Of a stretch of 64,000 nt of DNA, positions 1 to 10,278 are shown one piece after another; the first letter of the stretch is position 1; every line of letters begins with the position of its first letter. This stretch comes from an uncultured Prochlorococcus sp. Lineage in GTDB: Bacteria > Cyanobacteriota > Cyanobacteriia > PCC-6307 > Cyanobiaceae. Below the pieces are notes generated by a model. It was not told the origin of the DNA. It was given only the letters and a program-made list of their open reading frames with translations, and did not search any database. The position numbers and the translations under genes were made by a program. The stretch covers positions 1 to 64,000 of the forward strand of contig CACGDL010000002.1 of the NCBI GenBank assembly GCA_902571795.1, in the 5' to 3' direction.

Positions 1-785
1 AAAAAGCAAGACTTGAAGATAATATTTCGTTACTGGCTGGTGCGATAAGATGTGGAGAGACAAGATTAATTGATCACGTTTTTCTAATGAAAAGAAGGCC
101 TATTATTGCAATTGATGGCCCTGCAGGGTCAGGTAAAAGTACTGTAACAAAGTTAATAGCGAAGAAACTTAAACTTTTATATTTAGATACTGGAGCAATG
201 TATAGAGCATTGAGTTGGCTTCTGCTAAAAGAAAATATTGATTATAAAAAAGCAGAAAAATTGCAAAATATTCTTAAAGATATATCTATTGTTTTCAAGT
301 CGACTTCAAATTCACATCAAGATGTTTTTATTAATAACTACTGTGTTACTGAAGAAATTAGATCGCAAGAGATAAGTACCATCGTTTCTAAAATTTCTTC
401 AATAAAAGAAGTAAGAAAATTCTTAGTAGAAGAACAAAGAAAAATTGGAGAATCAGGCGGACTTATAGCTGAGGGAAGAGATATTGGAACCACTGTTTTT
501 CCTGATGCAGAACTTAAAATATTTTTAACTGCGAGCATCGATGAAAGAGCAAAAAGAAGAAAATATGACAAAAATAGTAAAGACTCACAAGAAATAGAAC
601 TTGCAAAATTAAAAGAACTTATAAAGAAAAGAGATTTTGAAGATTCCAATAGAGAAATTTCACCTTTAAAAAAAGCGAATGATGCAATAGAAATTTTTAC
701 GGATGGATATTTAATTAATGAAGTAGTTGATAAAATTATTGATCTTTATAATGACAAGATTCCTAAAGAGACTCAGATCCAATAA
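1..785 (+). CDS. panC/cmk: Bifunctional pantoate-beta-alanine ligase/cytidylate kinase (PanC-Cmk fusion), C-terminal part; 5' end outside window
   Basis: Cmk domain starts MKRRPIIAIDGPAGSGKSTVTK at 87. The same frame is open back to the window start and reads KARLEDNISLLAGAIRCGETRLIDHVFLMKRRP, which looks like a PanC C-terminus. Confidence 0.9.
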   Translation, partial: KARLEDNISLLAGAIRCGETRLIDHVFLMKRRPIIAIDGPAGSGKSTVTKLIAKKLKLLYLDTGAMYRALSWLLLKENIDYKKAEKLQNILKDISIVFKSTSNSHQDVFINNYCVTEEIRSQEISTIVSKISSIKEVRKFLVEEQRKIGESGGLIAEGRDIGTTVFPDAELKIFLTASIDERAKRRKYDKNSKDSQEIELAKLKELIKKRDFEDSNREISPLKKANDAIEIFTDGYLINEVVDKIIDLYNDKIPKETQIQ

Positions 786-787
786 AT

Positions 788-1261
788 TCAAGAAATACTT
801 TCCAAGAAACCGTTTACAGAATCTTCTAAAATATCAAGGACATAATCAAAGCCTTCATCACCTCCAAAATATGGGTCAGGAACTTCTTGCTCATTAAAAA
901 CTGATCTAAAATCTTGTATTTTTTTAATGGATGCAAAATCATTTAAATATGATCTATTTTTAAGATCTTGAATAAATCTAAAATTTGAGTCGTCCATCGC
1001 AAGAATATAGTTAAATTCATCAAAATCTTTGCTAGTAATTTGACGTGCCCTGCTTAAGATATTTATATTTCTTCTTTGTGCCGCAATTCTCATCCTAGAG
1101 TCAGCTTTTTTGCCTATATGCCAATTCCCAGTACCAGCAGAATCTACAATAAATCCATCAGTTAATTCCTTCTTTTCAAGTAAACTTATAAAGATAGCTT
1201 CTGCTGCGGGAGATCTACAAATATTTCCCAAACATACAAAAAGAACAGAAATTTTTTTCAT
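788..1261 (-). CDS. Low molecular weight protein-tyrosine phosphatase
   Basis: N-terminal VLFVCLGNICRSPAAE (CxxxxxR[ST] P-loop) and C-terminal VPDPYFGGDEGF. Confidence 0.92.
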   Translation of the reverse strand: MKKISVLFVCLGNICRSPAAEAIFISLLEKKELTDGFIVDSAGTGNWHIGKKADSRMRIAAQRRNINILSRARQITSKDFDEFNYILAMDDSNFRFIQDLKNRSYLNDFASIKKIQDFRSVFNEQEVPDPYFGGDEGFDYVLDILEDSVNGFLESIS

Positions 1262-1293
1262 ATAATTTCAAGATTAGAAAAATTATAAGACTT

Positions 1294-2055
1294 TTAAGTA
1301 GTAAATAAAACTTCTTGAATTAAAGATTCAGTAAATTCCTTTCCAAACAAACTCGATAACATTGGCCTTGCTGGATCGTTATCTCTCCTATATTTCAAAT
1401 AATTATTTTGACCATTTATTAATTCTTTTTGAAGATCAATATTGGCCTCCTTGCTTTCGAAAAGAATTTGCAAATACAAATTAAGATATTCCTTAAATGA
1501 TGAATAAAGATCATTAGCAATTAAAAAATCACTCCTTTCTTGTTTTGGTAATTTTGACCAGATTACTGCAGGAGAAAAAAATCTAGCTACGTCAGCAGAC
1601 ATTTTTTCTGCTAATGGAAGTGATGAATGACAACGTGTTTTAAGTTTTATAAGTTTTTCTAATAACTCATTACTATATTGTTTTTTTATGTTTAATGAAG
1701 GCTGAAAATCTAATACTAATAAATGACTATTGGGTAGAGATACAAAATCTACTCCAAAAAATGGGACGTTATAAATAGTATTAGGAATAATTAAAAAATT
1801 TAAAACAGAATAATTTGGACTATTAATACAAACTGCTCTTGCGAATTGAATTCTTTTTTTATGCGTTACCCCCCACGTAGAAAGATTCACGTTTTTTTTT
1901 GAATTTTTTGAACCATAAGTTGAATCTTTATAAGAATATTCGGAGGGTATTATTTTTTCTAAGCAGTTATATTTACTTAAATTATTAATTAAATATTTTA
2001 GAAAATTATGCCATCTCCAATTTGGTCTATAAAAAATAGTATCTTGTATTAACAT
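1294..2055 (-). CDS. pebB: Phycoerythrobilin:ferredoxin oxidoreductase
   Basis: Ferredoxin-dependent bilin reductase family sequence ([23 protein letters not shown]), placed after ho1 and pebA. Confidence 0.9.
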   Translation of the reverse strand: MLIQDTIFYRPNWRWHNFLKYLINNLSKYNCLEKIIPSEYSYKDSTYGSKNSKKNVNLSTWGVTHKKRIQFARAVCINSPNYSVLNFLIIPNTIYNVPFFGVDFVSLPNSHLLVLDFQPSLNIKKQYSNELLEKLIKLKTRCHSSLPLAEKMSADVARFFSPAVIWSKLPKQERSDFLIANDLYSSFKEYLNLYLQILFESKEANIDLQKELINGQNNYLKYRRDNDPARPMLSSLFGKEFTESLIQEVLFTT

Positions 2056-2766
2056 TCAATGAATAATCTCATTATTTAATGTAAAAAGAAATTTATTAAT
2101 AAATTTTTTTGTCCATTTTTCTCCAAAAAAAGATTTAAACAATTTATCAGCAGGGTCTTTTTCAAAACTGTACTTATCATATTTAATTTGATTAATCTTT
2201 ATTTCTTCAGCATTTAAAAATTGATTAACAGGATTCAATTTATAAATGTTCAAATAATTATTTACAAATGAATAAAATATTTTATTTAAATCTCTATCAA
2301 GGTTTAATTTATTTCCCCTACATATAATCACCCAAGGGGAAAAATACTTTTTTGAATCATAAATATTCTTCATTGTTTTATTATCAAATTCAGAATATTC
2401 TTTCTTAATACTAACTAAACTTGAACAATATTTTTCAAGATACTTGCCTTCTTGAATTAAAGGTTGATAATCAAGTATTGCTAATAACTTTTGAGAAGTT
2501 CCAAACCATAAAATATCAGCTCCTAAGATAGGCACCTCACTATCAAAATTTGGATATGCGACCGTATTTAACACCTGCAGTTTTTTGCCACCATCTAATC
2601 TCGTTATTCGCCACTTTCTATATTCAGGAGATGAAAAAAGCCAATTTTTAATAATATATTTTGAATCTTCATCGTGATGTTCTTTAAATTCGCTAGATAT
2701 TTGAACTTCACGACCATTTAATTCATCAATATTGGTTTTAAGGAAATCAACTAATGAATCAAACAT
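2056..2766 (-). CDS. pebA: 15,16-dihydrobiliverdin:ferredoxin oxidoreductase
   Basis: FDBR family ([26 protein letters not shown]); abuts pebB in the canonical ho1-pebA-pebB order. Confidence 0.9.
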   Translation of the reverse strand: MFDSLVDFLKTNIDELNGREVQISSEFKEHHDEDSKYIIKNWLFSSPEYRKWRITRLDGGKKLQVLNTVAYPNFDSEVPILGADILWFGTSQKLLAILDYQPLIQEGKYLEKYCSSLVSIKKEYSEFDNKTMKNIYDSKKYFSPWVIICRGNKLNLDRDLNKIFYSFVNNYLNIYKLNPVNQFLNAEEIKINQIKYDKYSFEKDPADKLFKSFFGEKWTKKFINKFLFTLNNEIIH

Positions 2767-2772
2767 AAATTA

Positions 2773-3483
2773 CTAGATCTCAGTGCTTCCTTTCCTTACT
2801 TTTTTTGTAATGTAATTGAATACAATCTTTCCTAAAACAGCAATTAAGTTACCTTCAAGCTCCTTAAACATTTTCATATTATAAGTAAAAGCTTGATTAG
2901 CTTCATCAATAATTTGATCAGCAGTCTTTTGATTTATTGGAAGTTGATTCAAAGTAAGGGAATATTCTTCCTTGAATTTCTTTTCGTCAGCAATTAATTC
3001 AAATTCGTAAAAATTTAAACCATCATTTCCCTGCAAATTTAACGCTTTTTTAGCGATCCTTTTTAAAATTTGCCCCCCAGATAAATCTCCTATATAGCGT
3101 GTGTAGTGGTGACCAACCAATAGCTCAGGCGAATTTTTTGCAACCTCACGGATTCTTTTGACGTATTCTTTTGCTGATTGAGAAATATTGATTTCATTCT
3201 TCCAGTTATCACCAAAATAAAATTTAAGATCATTTTCAAGGGTTTCTTTCCTGAATAATGATTTAAAACCTATAGGTTTTATTACGGGATGTTCCTCATT
3301 GACCAATCTTTCAATTTCTTCTTCCATAGCTTCATAAACAAAATATAAATCACTAATTAATTTTCTATAAGATTTTTTTTCAACAACTCCTTTTAAAAAA
3401 CAAGCCACAAAGCCAGTATTTTCTGCCATAGTATGGGATTTTTTTGTCCCTTCTCTTAATTGTCCTGCAAGAGCGACTGCCAT
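2773..3483 (-). CDS. ho1: Heme oxygenase
   Basis: LREGTKKSHTMAENTGFVACFLKG and VGHHYTRYIGDLSGGQILKRIAKKAL are heme oxygenase motifs. Confidence 0.94.
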   Translation of the reverse strand: MAVALAGQLREGTKKSHTMAENTGFVACFLKGVVEKKSYRKLISDLYFVYEAMEEEIERLVNEEHPVIKPIGFKSLFRKETLENDLKFYFGDNWKNEINISQSAKEYVKRIREVAKNSPELLVGHHYTRYIGDLSGGQILKRIAKKALNLQGNDGLNFYEFELIADEKKFKEEYSLTLNQLPINQKTADQIIDEANQAFTYNMKMFKELEGNLIAVLGKIVFNYITKKVRKGSTEI

Positions 3484-3540
3484 ATATTTTGAATTATTTG
3501 TGTATGTGTATTTAATCTACAAGGAAAATACATAAATCAG

Positions 3541-3972
3541 CTAATTTTTGTTACTAGCGGATGTTGTAGAGAATAACTTATAAAGTTCTTTACAAACCAA
3601 AAAAAGGTTATCTTTTTGTTCCTTTTGTGGTAAATGAGTGCCAGTCATTTCCCAATCACCGATGGTAGCCACTCTCCATCTCTCTGAGGGAACAATCATA
3701 CCTCTCATTATTATTCCCAACAATTTCGGGACTTTGACATTATTATCATTTTCAATTCTTAATTGTAAAAGTATTGCTCTACATTCAATAAGAGGACTCC
3801 AACCAGGGAAATGAAACGCAAAATCAATAGTATCTTGCATGGATTCATTGTTCGAATTGTCCCAAGGACTAAAGTTTACACTTGCATCTGGAAAATATTT
3901 CCGAAACAAAGCTGCAGTGGAAGCAATTTTATTAGCTATTTCAACATTACTTACATTTGAACTCGCATTCAT
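3541..3972 (-). CDS. Conserved hypothetical protein upstream of ho1
   Basis: 143-aa ORF, same strand and 57 bp upstream of ho1; no family recognised. Confidence 0.7.
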   Translation of the reverse strand: MNASSNVSNVEIANKIASTAALFRKYFPDASVNFSPWDNSNNESMQDTIDFAFHFPGWSPLIECRAILLQLRIENDNNVKVPKLLGIIMRGMIVPSERWRVATIGDWEMTGTHLPQKEQKDNLFLVCKELYKLFSTTSASNKN

Positions 3973-4182
3973 AAGTAGCTGAGTATTTTTTTGAAAATGA
4001 CATAATTTGCTTTAACTTGCTTATTAACTACTTTTTCTTTTAATAAAGATGTTGAAATGCTGATCAATAAAGCATTCTCTATTCACATTTGAATAATAAA
4101 TTTCTAGGTTTTAAGGAAAATAACTCATCGCAAATTACAATACATTCAACTTCAGTGAGTTAACTTTTATTAATTCAATGCT

Positions 4183-5607
4183 ATGTCAAAATTTGAAAAA
4201 TTAACTTTACCTAATAAAGGCGAAATAATAACTTTTAATAATGGCAAACCTAATGTTCCTAATAATCCAATTGTCCCATTTATAAGGGGTGATGGCACAG
4301 GAGTTGATATTTGGCCTGCTACTCAAATCGTTCTTGATTCAGCGATTAAAAAAAGCTATGGAGATGAAAGAAAAATTAATTGGTTTAAAGTCTATGCAGG
4401 TGATGAAGCTTGTGAACTTTATGGAACATATAACTATCTCCCTCAAGATACTATTGAAGCAATCAGACACTTTGGTGTGGCGATCAAAGGTCCTTTAACA
4501 ACTCCCATCGGTGGAGGTATAAGATCTCTGAATGTTGCATTAAGGCAAATCTTTGATTTATATAGCTGTGTTAGACCATGCAAATATTATTCAGGAACTC
4601 CAAGTCCTCATAAAAATCCCCAAAATTTAGATGTTATTGTTTATAGAGAAAATACTGAAGATATCTACATGGGAATTGAATGGGAAGCGGAGGATAATAA
4701 TTGTCTTGAATTAATTAATCACTTAAATAACATTGTCATACCAAAAAGTAAAAATTTAAAAAATAGATCCATACCAAACGGATCAGGCATTGGAATAAAA
4801 CCGGTGAGTAAATCTGGCAGCCAAAGGCATATTAGAAAAGCTATTGAACATGCTAAAAGATTATCAGGAGATAAAAGGCACGTAACTCTTGTTCATAAAG
4901 GTAATATTATGAAATATACAGAAGGTGCATTTAGAGATTGGGGGTATGAATTAGCAGTAAATGAATTTAGAGAAGATTGCATTACAGAAAGAGAAAGCTG
5001 GATTTTAGATAATATTCAAAAAAATCCTGAAATTACAATTGAAAATAATGCTCGAAAAATTGAACCAGGTTTTGACAAGCTTACAAATAACAAAAAAGCT
5101 TTCATTTGCGAAGAAATTAAAGAAGTTATTGCATCAATATCAAATTCTCACGGAGATGAAAAATGGAGAGAACTTATTCTTGTTGATGATCGGATTGCTG
5201 ATAGTATATTTCAACAAATTCAAACTAGACCTCAAGAATATTCAATTCTTGCGACATTAAACCTTAATGGAGATTATGTTTCTGATGCGGCTGCAGCAAT
5301 TGTTGGAGGCCTAGGTATGGCTCCCGGTGCAAATATTGGAGATAATGCAGCAATTTTCGAAGCTACGCACGGTACCGCTCCAAAACATGCAGGCTTAAAT
5401 AAGATTAATCCAGGCTCAGTAATTCTTAGTGGTGTAATGATGCTTGAATATTTTGGTTGGAATGAAGCGGCTAACTTAATTACTAATGGTTTAAGTAAGG
5501 CAATTGAGCAAAAAAAAGTCACCTATGATCTAGCACGCTTAATGGAACCGAAAGTTCAACCCTTATCCTGCAGCAGTTTTGCTGAAGAAATTATCTCAAA
5601 TTTCTAA
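4183..5607 (+). CDS. icd: Isocitrate dehydrogenase (NADP+)
   Basis: IPFIRGDGTG-like N-terminus (VPFIRGDGTGVDIWPAT), YRENTEDIYMGIEW, GAIFEATHGTAPKHAG-like C-terminal region. Confidence 0.95.
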   Translation: MSKFEKLTLPNKGEIITFNNGKPNVPNNPIVPFIRGDGTGVDIWPATQIVLDSAIKKSYGDERKINWFKVYAGDEACELYGTYNYLPQDTIEAIRHFGVAIKGPLTTPIGGGIRSLNVALRQIFDLYSCVRPCKYYSGTPSPHKNPQNLDVIVYRENTEDIYMGIEWEAEDNNCLELINHLNNIVIPKSKNLKNRSIPNGSGIGIKPVSKSGSQRHIRKAIEHAKRLSGDKRHVTLVHKGNIMKYTEGAFRDWGYELAVNEFREDCITERESWILDNIQKNPEITIENNARKIEPGFDKLTNNKKAFICEEIKEVIASISNSHGDEKWRELILVDDRIADSIFQQIQTRPQEYSILATLNLNGDYVSDAAAAIVGGLGMAPGANIGDNAAIFEATHGTAPKHAGLNKINPGSVILSGVMMLEYFGWNEAANLITNGLSKAIEQKKVTYDLARLMEPKVQPLSCSSFAEEIISNF

Positions 5608-5609
5608 TT

Positions 5610-6959
5610 TTAAAAATTATTTTTATTTTCAAAAACTTTCCAAATATTAACTAGTGAATCTTTAGTACCAATGTTTCCAGGATGAGTAACAATTGGAAGT
5701 TTTTCGCCATTTTTTAGGTTGTAAGTAACCACTGAAATGCCAGTAAAAATCTGTCCTTCAAGATAAACATAATCTGCATTAAGTCCTTTACTAAGAATCA
5801 AATTTGTTGTTATTCCACCTTTTGAAATCAAATATCCTATTTCATACTTCAAATCCGTGACTAATTCAGCAATAAAACAAGCAAGTAAATTATAAAAATT
5901 AAATAGTTCAGAAGAATCTAAAGACATAAATTTTCTTGAAGTAAACAAAACAGGAGTTTTTCCTCTCTCAAAAGAAAATCTAATTTCTTTTAAAAATTTA
6001 TTTTTTAAAAAATTCCTTCTCTTCTGATTATTGTCTGATGAAGTAATTTTAAAGAATTCAAAAACATCTAATTCAATTGGATTGCAATTACTTATCTCTA
6101 ATAAATTATTCAATTGTATTGTTGAAAGTTCTACATAAGATCCAACAATTATCAGTCCTGGAAGAAAACTCTTTTCTTTATTTCTTATTCTTAAATTAGA
6201 GAAAAATATTTCAGTCTGAGAAACACTTTTTTTCTCAGAAATTGAACTTATAAAACTTGCTGCAGTTCGAAAAAGGAATTTTTTTTGTTTAATTAATTTT
6301 TTAATTACTAAAGAGAATTTTTTTAGTTGAGAATAATTCTCTATATCTACAACTACATGTTTATTATTCTTCAAGCTCTTTAGTGTTTTAAAAACAATAT
6401 TATTTTCTTCATCATTTAGCATTTCGATATCTGACAATAAAAGATTTTGAATATCTCCAAAATTTATTTGCGATTTACTCTGCTGAAATAAAAGATTCTT
6501 TACATTGCTTGTCTCATATCCAAAAATTTTATCTGTTGCAAAAATTGTTTGACTAATAGGAGTTTTATCAACAAAATGAGATCCATTAATTGTGAATCTT
6601 TTACCTTCTATGAAAGCTGGAATATGAAAAGTAGCATCAAAAGGACCTAAGCAACTATTTAGAGCAATTGGCTCTAAATAGTTATGTCCTCGAAGAGTAG
6701 AGTCTCCTCTACTTATAAAAATAATTTCTTCTTCATAGGCTTGAGAAGTAATTACAGTCTTAAGATTTTTGCAAATTTCCTCTATTGTTAATTTCGCATC
6801 ATTTTCCGATAGTGACCTTGTATTAGCCAAAATAAAAAATAAATTAGATTTAGATTCAAAACCTTTAGCTAAAGTTGAGCAGTCCCACTTAAGCAGTAAT
6901 AAGCAATCGTGAACAGTTTGAGAGCCTGTGGGATCATCATCTATAACGACAAATTTCAT
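5610..6959 (-). CDS. DUF1537 / four-carbon acid sugar kinase family protein
   Basis: N-terminal IDDDPTGSQTVHDCLLLL, internal RGDSTLRGHN, C-terminal SKGGITTNLILSKGL are typical of the family. Confidence 0.8.
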   Translation of the reverse strand: MKFVVIDDDPTGSQTVHDCLLLLKWDCSTLAKGFESKSNLFFILANTRSLSENDAKLTIEEICKNLKTVITSQAYEEEIIFISRGDSTLRGHNYLEPIALNSCLGPFDATFHIPAFIEGKRFTINGSHFVDKTPISQTIFATDKIFGYETSNVKNLLFQQSKSQINFGDIQNLLLSDIEMLNDEENNIVFKTLKSLKNNKHVVVDIENYSQLKKFSLVIKKLIKQKKFLFRTAASFISSISEKKSVSQTEIFFSNLRIRNKEKSFLPGLIIVGSYVELSTIQLNNLLEISNCNPIELDVFEFFKITSSDNNQKRRNFLKNKFLKEIRFSFERGKTPVLFTSRKFMSLDSSELFNFYNLLACFIAELVTDLKYEIGYLISKGGITTNLILSKGLNADYVYLEGQIFTGISVVTYNLKNGEKLPIVTHPGNIGTKDSLVNIWKVFENKNNF

Positions 6960-6972
6960 AAGTATTGCAAAA

Positions 6973-7827
6973 TTACTTAAGAGATTTTATTTGTATTGAG
7001 GCATTTAACCTTTTACTATCATTTGAAGGAACCATAATGTTTCTAAATCCATCAACAAAAGAATTTCGCGGACTAGTCCAAGGTTCGAGACATATCATTC
7101 TTCTTGGAGGATCACTCCAAATAACGCCTAAATCAAAAGGATATGGATGATTTAAAGTTACCTCTCTTTTAAAAATTTTATCTCGAAAAGAGCTTCTACC
7201 GGAAGTATACATAAGTAGATCAACTCCTAAATTAATTTTGTTTAATTCGTCCAAAGTATTACTTATAGTATTTCTTTCTTGATCCTGACAATTAAGTGGA
7301 TTATCAACAAACTCTAAATTTTTGAAATCTGAAATTTTAAAATAAGGATGCAAACCAAAATTTATAGGCATAGCAAAGTCTGTATTGTTATGGATTGTAA
7401 TTTCAAATTCTAAAGAGTTAATTTTTAAGATAACTTCTATTTTTAGTTCGAAATCGAAAGGATAATATTTTTTGGTTTTTTTAGATGCATTTAGGAATAA
7501 ACATAAAAATTTTTCATTTTCATTGAAGGTGTATTGCCATTGCAAATCTCTAGCGAAACCATGTTGTGGTAATTGTAAATAATCATTTCCAAATACTGAA
7601 CTAGATTTATTGAGATTTCCACAAATTGGAAACAAGATTGGAATGCCTCCCCTAATACTTTTTGTCTTATCCATAAATCTTGTTTCATCGAAATAAAGTA
7701 TTTCATTACCATCCGAAACCCAATTTGTAATAACGCCTCCTCTTTCAGGACAAAATTTAATGTAATTATTTTTATCCAATTGAAAGACAAAAATTCCTTG
7801 GTCCTTATTAGATAATTGAAGTTTCAC
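6973..7827 (-). CDS. Aldose 1-epimerase / hexose-6-phosphate mutarotase family protein
   Basis: GGIPILFPICGN, LPQHGFARD, NFGLHPYF are galactose mutarotase-like motifs. Confidence 0.82.
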   Translation of the reverse strand: MKLQLSNKDQGIFVFQLDKNNYIKFCPERGGVITNWVSDGNEILYFDETRFMDKTKSIRGGIPILFPICGNLNKSSSVFGNDYLQLPQHGFARDLQWQYTFNENEKFLCLFLNASKKTKKYYPFDFELKIEVILKINSLEFEITIHNNTDFAMPINFGLHPYFKISDFKNLEFVDNPLNCQDQERNTISNTLDELNKINLGVDLLMYTSGRSSFRDKIFKREVTLNHPYPFDLGVIWSDPPRRMICLEPWTSPRNSFVDGFRNIMVPSNDSKRLNASIQIKSLK

Positions 7828-7836
7828 GATTATTAC

Positions 7837-8736
7837 TTAAAGAGAATCAACCCAATCCAAAATATGCTGATTAACTAATTCAGGTATCTCATCATGAGGA
7901 CAATGTCCTGCATCAAGAATAATTTCTTTTGTATTCTTTGGTGTAAATTTTTTATATAGATTTCTTTTTTTTGGAGTGTTCATCCATGGATCTTTCCCAC
8001 CCCAAAGAAGTAATAATGGTGCATTTAGTTTTGCGAATAGCTTATCCAACGGCAATCCCTGAGGACCTGATGGGTTAAATACACTTCTAAAAACATTAAA
8101 AGCTCCGAAATCTAAAGAAGGTTTTCTTATTGACTCAACTAAAAAATCATCAACATTTTTTTTATCAACATAAACTTGATTCAACGTTTTTTTAATATTT
8201 TTTGGATTTCTCATATTTTCAAAAATCAAACGTTGAAGAACAATATTTTTCAAAAATATGCCGGCAACTGTTTCAATTGAAGTTTGCAACATATTCTTTT
8301 TGATAGTTTTTTCTTCACTAAAATATCCAGCAGCATTAAGTAAGATAACTCCTGCGTTTAGCTCACTTAATTCTGCACCAGCTGCTAATGCGGCATAACC
8401 ACCTAATGAATTTCCAACAACAATTGTAGGTTTTTTTATTTTCTCTTTTACATAAGCGACAACCTGATCTTTCCATAAAGATCCTGAGTATTCGACATCT
8501 TGAGGCTTAGGACTTTTTCCAAAACCGAGTAAATCCATAGCATGAACTTCGTATTTTGTACTCAAAATAGGAATATTAAATCTCCAATGATCCGTAGAAG
8601 CACCGAAACCATGAATTAATAAAATTGCACATTCTTTTGATGTTTGCTCGGGCTTAGCGGAAACTGTATGAATTGGGTAATTTAAAAAATTCCAGTTATA
8701 ATTTACTTCACTATCTATAAGAGCTGACTTTTCCAT
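7837..8736 (-). CDS. Alpha/beta hydrolase fold protein
   Basis: LLIHGFGASTDHWR oxyanion region, VVGNSLGGYAA nucleophile elbow, GHCPHDE catalytic His. Confidence 0.9.
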   Translation of the reverse strand: MEKSALIDSEVNYNWNFLNYPIHTVSAKPEQTSKECAILLIHGFGASTDHWRFNIPILSTKYEVHAMDLLGFGKSPKPQDVEYSGSLWKDQVVAYVKEKIKKPTIVVGNSLGGYAALAAGAELSELNAGVILLNAAGYFSEEKTIKKNMLQTSIETVAGIFLKNIVLQRLIFENMRNPKNIKKTLNQVYVDKKNVDDFLVESIRKPSLDFGAFNVFRSVFNPSGPQGLPLDKLFAKLNAPLLLLWGGKDPWMNTPKKRNLYKKFTPKNTKEIILDAGHCPHDEIPELVNQHILDWVDSL

Positions 8737-8778
8737 TCATCGAAAATTTATCTTTATTGATTCTAATAAACTTATTTC

Positions 8779-10146
8779 CTAAAGAAGACCCACAGGATCA
8801 GCTGCAACATCATCTGAAATTTTATTACCATCATTTGGGGGCTTATCTTTTAGAACAATTCTTAAGAGTACAGGTGCAAGAAATGTAGTTCCTATAACCA
8901 TTAATAAAATTGCTGCTTCAAGAGAAGGAGTTAATAACTTAGCGCTTGTTCCTAGCCCAAGAAAAATTAAACCAACCTCTCCTCTAGGCATCATACCCAA
9001 ACCTACAACTAATCTATTTGTAGGTTTATCACTTGAAAATACCCATCCGGCTGCAATTTTTCCAATAATCGCAACAACTAATAAAAACCCTGCAACTACA
9101 AGAGCTGATCTGCTTGTTGGATCAAGTGGATTGATAACAGATAAATCCATTCCAGCTCCAACTAGTACAAAGAAAATAGTTGCAAATAAGGAAACTAAAG
9201 GTAAAACAGATTGTTGTATTGCATGATTATTTTTAGAACTACTAAGAATCAATCCAGCTGCAAAAGCCCCTAAAGCTGCTTCCAATCCAATGGCTGTTGC
9301 CACGAAACAACACAATACAAGTATCACAAAAGAAGCTACCACCACGGCTCCAGGAGCCTTTAATCTATCTAATAACCAATCAAAACCTGGAGCAGCTGTT
9401 CTACTTAATGCAATTGCAGCAATAACAAACACTACAGCTGCTGCAACTAATTTAACAATGGGAGCAATTTCTAGAGTACCTCCTGCAGCAAGAGCGACTA
9501 CAACTGCCAGAATAACAATTCCCAAAATATCGTCTAACACTGCTGCACCAATAACAATCTGTCCTTCTCTAGTTTTCAAATATCCCAATTCACCGAAAAC
9601 ACTTGCTGTAATTCCAATACTTGTGGCTGTCATAGATGCTCCAGCAAAAACTGCTGGAATTAGATCTACTTGGAAAATAAACATTAATCCAAGAGTTCCA
9701 AACGCAAAAGGTAAAATTACGCCAGCCATAGCAACAGTAAAAGCCTGAGCACCGACAGCTACCAGTTCCTCTAACTCACTTTCTAAGCCTGTTAAAAATA
9801 AAAGTGCATATAAACCAAGTGTTGCTACTGCTTGGAGCGAGGGAAAGCTTTCGAAATAAACATCTGGCACTGCTTCTGGGGGTATTGACGCTAATGAACT
9901 AATAACATTTACAAGTCCCTCATTTAGTTCAGTTCCAGCTGAGGGCGGTATCAATAAATGGAATCCTGATGCTCCTATTACAACCCCTGCAAGAAGCTCA
10001 CCTACAATCGTTGGCAAACTTAGTCTTACTAATACTTCTGCTAATGCTCTTGCTGCTAAAAAGATCAATAAAAATCTTATAACTCCGATCAACGTTTCAG
10101 CAACTTCTAAATCATGTGCACTTAATTCAGCAAGTAAAGAGTACAT
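8779..10146 (-). CDS. CPA2-type Na+/H+ antiporter (NapA/KefB family)
   Basis: Multi-pass protein with LPTIVGELLAGVVIG, FLTGLE, GAAVLDDILGI and GMMPRGEVGLIF. Confidence 0.88.
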   Translation of the reverse strand: MYSLLAELSAHDLEVAETLIGVIRFLLIFLAARALAEVLVRLSLPTIVGELLAGVVIGASGFHLLIPPSAGTELNEGLVNVISSLASIPPEAVPDVYFESFPSLQAVATLGLYALLFLTGLESELEELVAVGAQAFTVAMAGVILPFAFGTLGLMFIFQVDLIPAVFAGASMTATSIGITASVFGELGYLKTREGQIVIGAAVLDDILGIVILAVVVALAAGGTLEIAPIVKLVAAAVVFVIAAIALSRTAAPGFDWLLDRLKAPGAVVVASFVILVLCCFVATAIGLEAALGAFAAGLILSSSKNNHAIQQSVLPLVSLFATIFFVLVGAGMDLSVINPLDPTSRSALVVAGFLLVVAIIGKIAAGWVFSSDKPTNRLVVGLGMMPRGEVGLIFLGLGTSAKLLTPSLEAAILLMVIGTTFLAPVLLRIVLKDKPPNDGNKISDDVAADPVGLL

Positions 10147-10278
10147 TTAAGTGTAAAAAATAAACTACCTAATTGGAAGATAGTTTATTGAGGGCCCACT
10201 TTAAGAAATATGTAAGAAAAAAGCAAAAATACTCAACAAGTGTGGATCTGAAGTTACAACAAAGAAATTTTCTTAAAA

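Noticed and set aside
338-649. 103-aa minus-strand ORF inside cmk
   Set aside because: Ser/Phe/Leu-rich shadow ORF opposite a confident kinase domain; no motif.
3973-4182. Possible NtcA box (GTA-N8-TAC) upstream of icd
   Set aside because: icd is NtcA-regulated in some cyanobacteria, but I found no good GTA-N8-TAC match by eye.
5274-5522. 82-aa ORF antisense to icd
   Set aside because: Opposite the conserved icd C-terminal region; composition of a shadow ORF.
9290-9748. 152-aa ORF antisense to the Na+/H+ antiporter
   Set aside because: Low-complexity Ala/Thr/Ile composition produced by the complement of a hydrophobic TM gene; fully inside a well-supported CDS.
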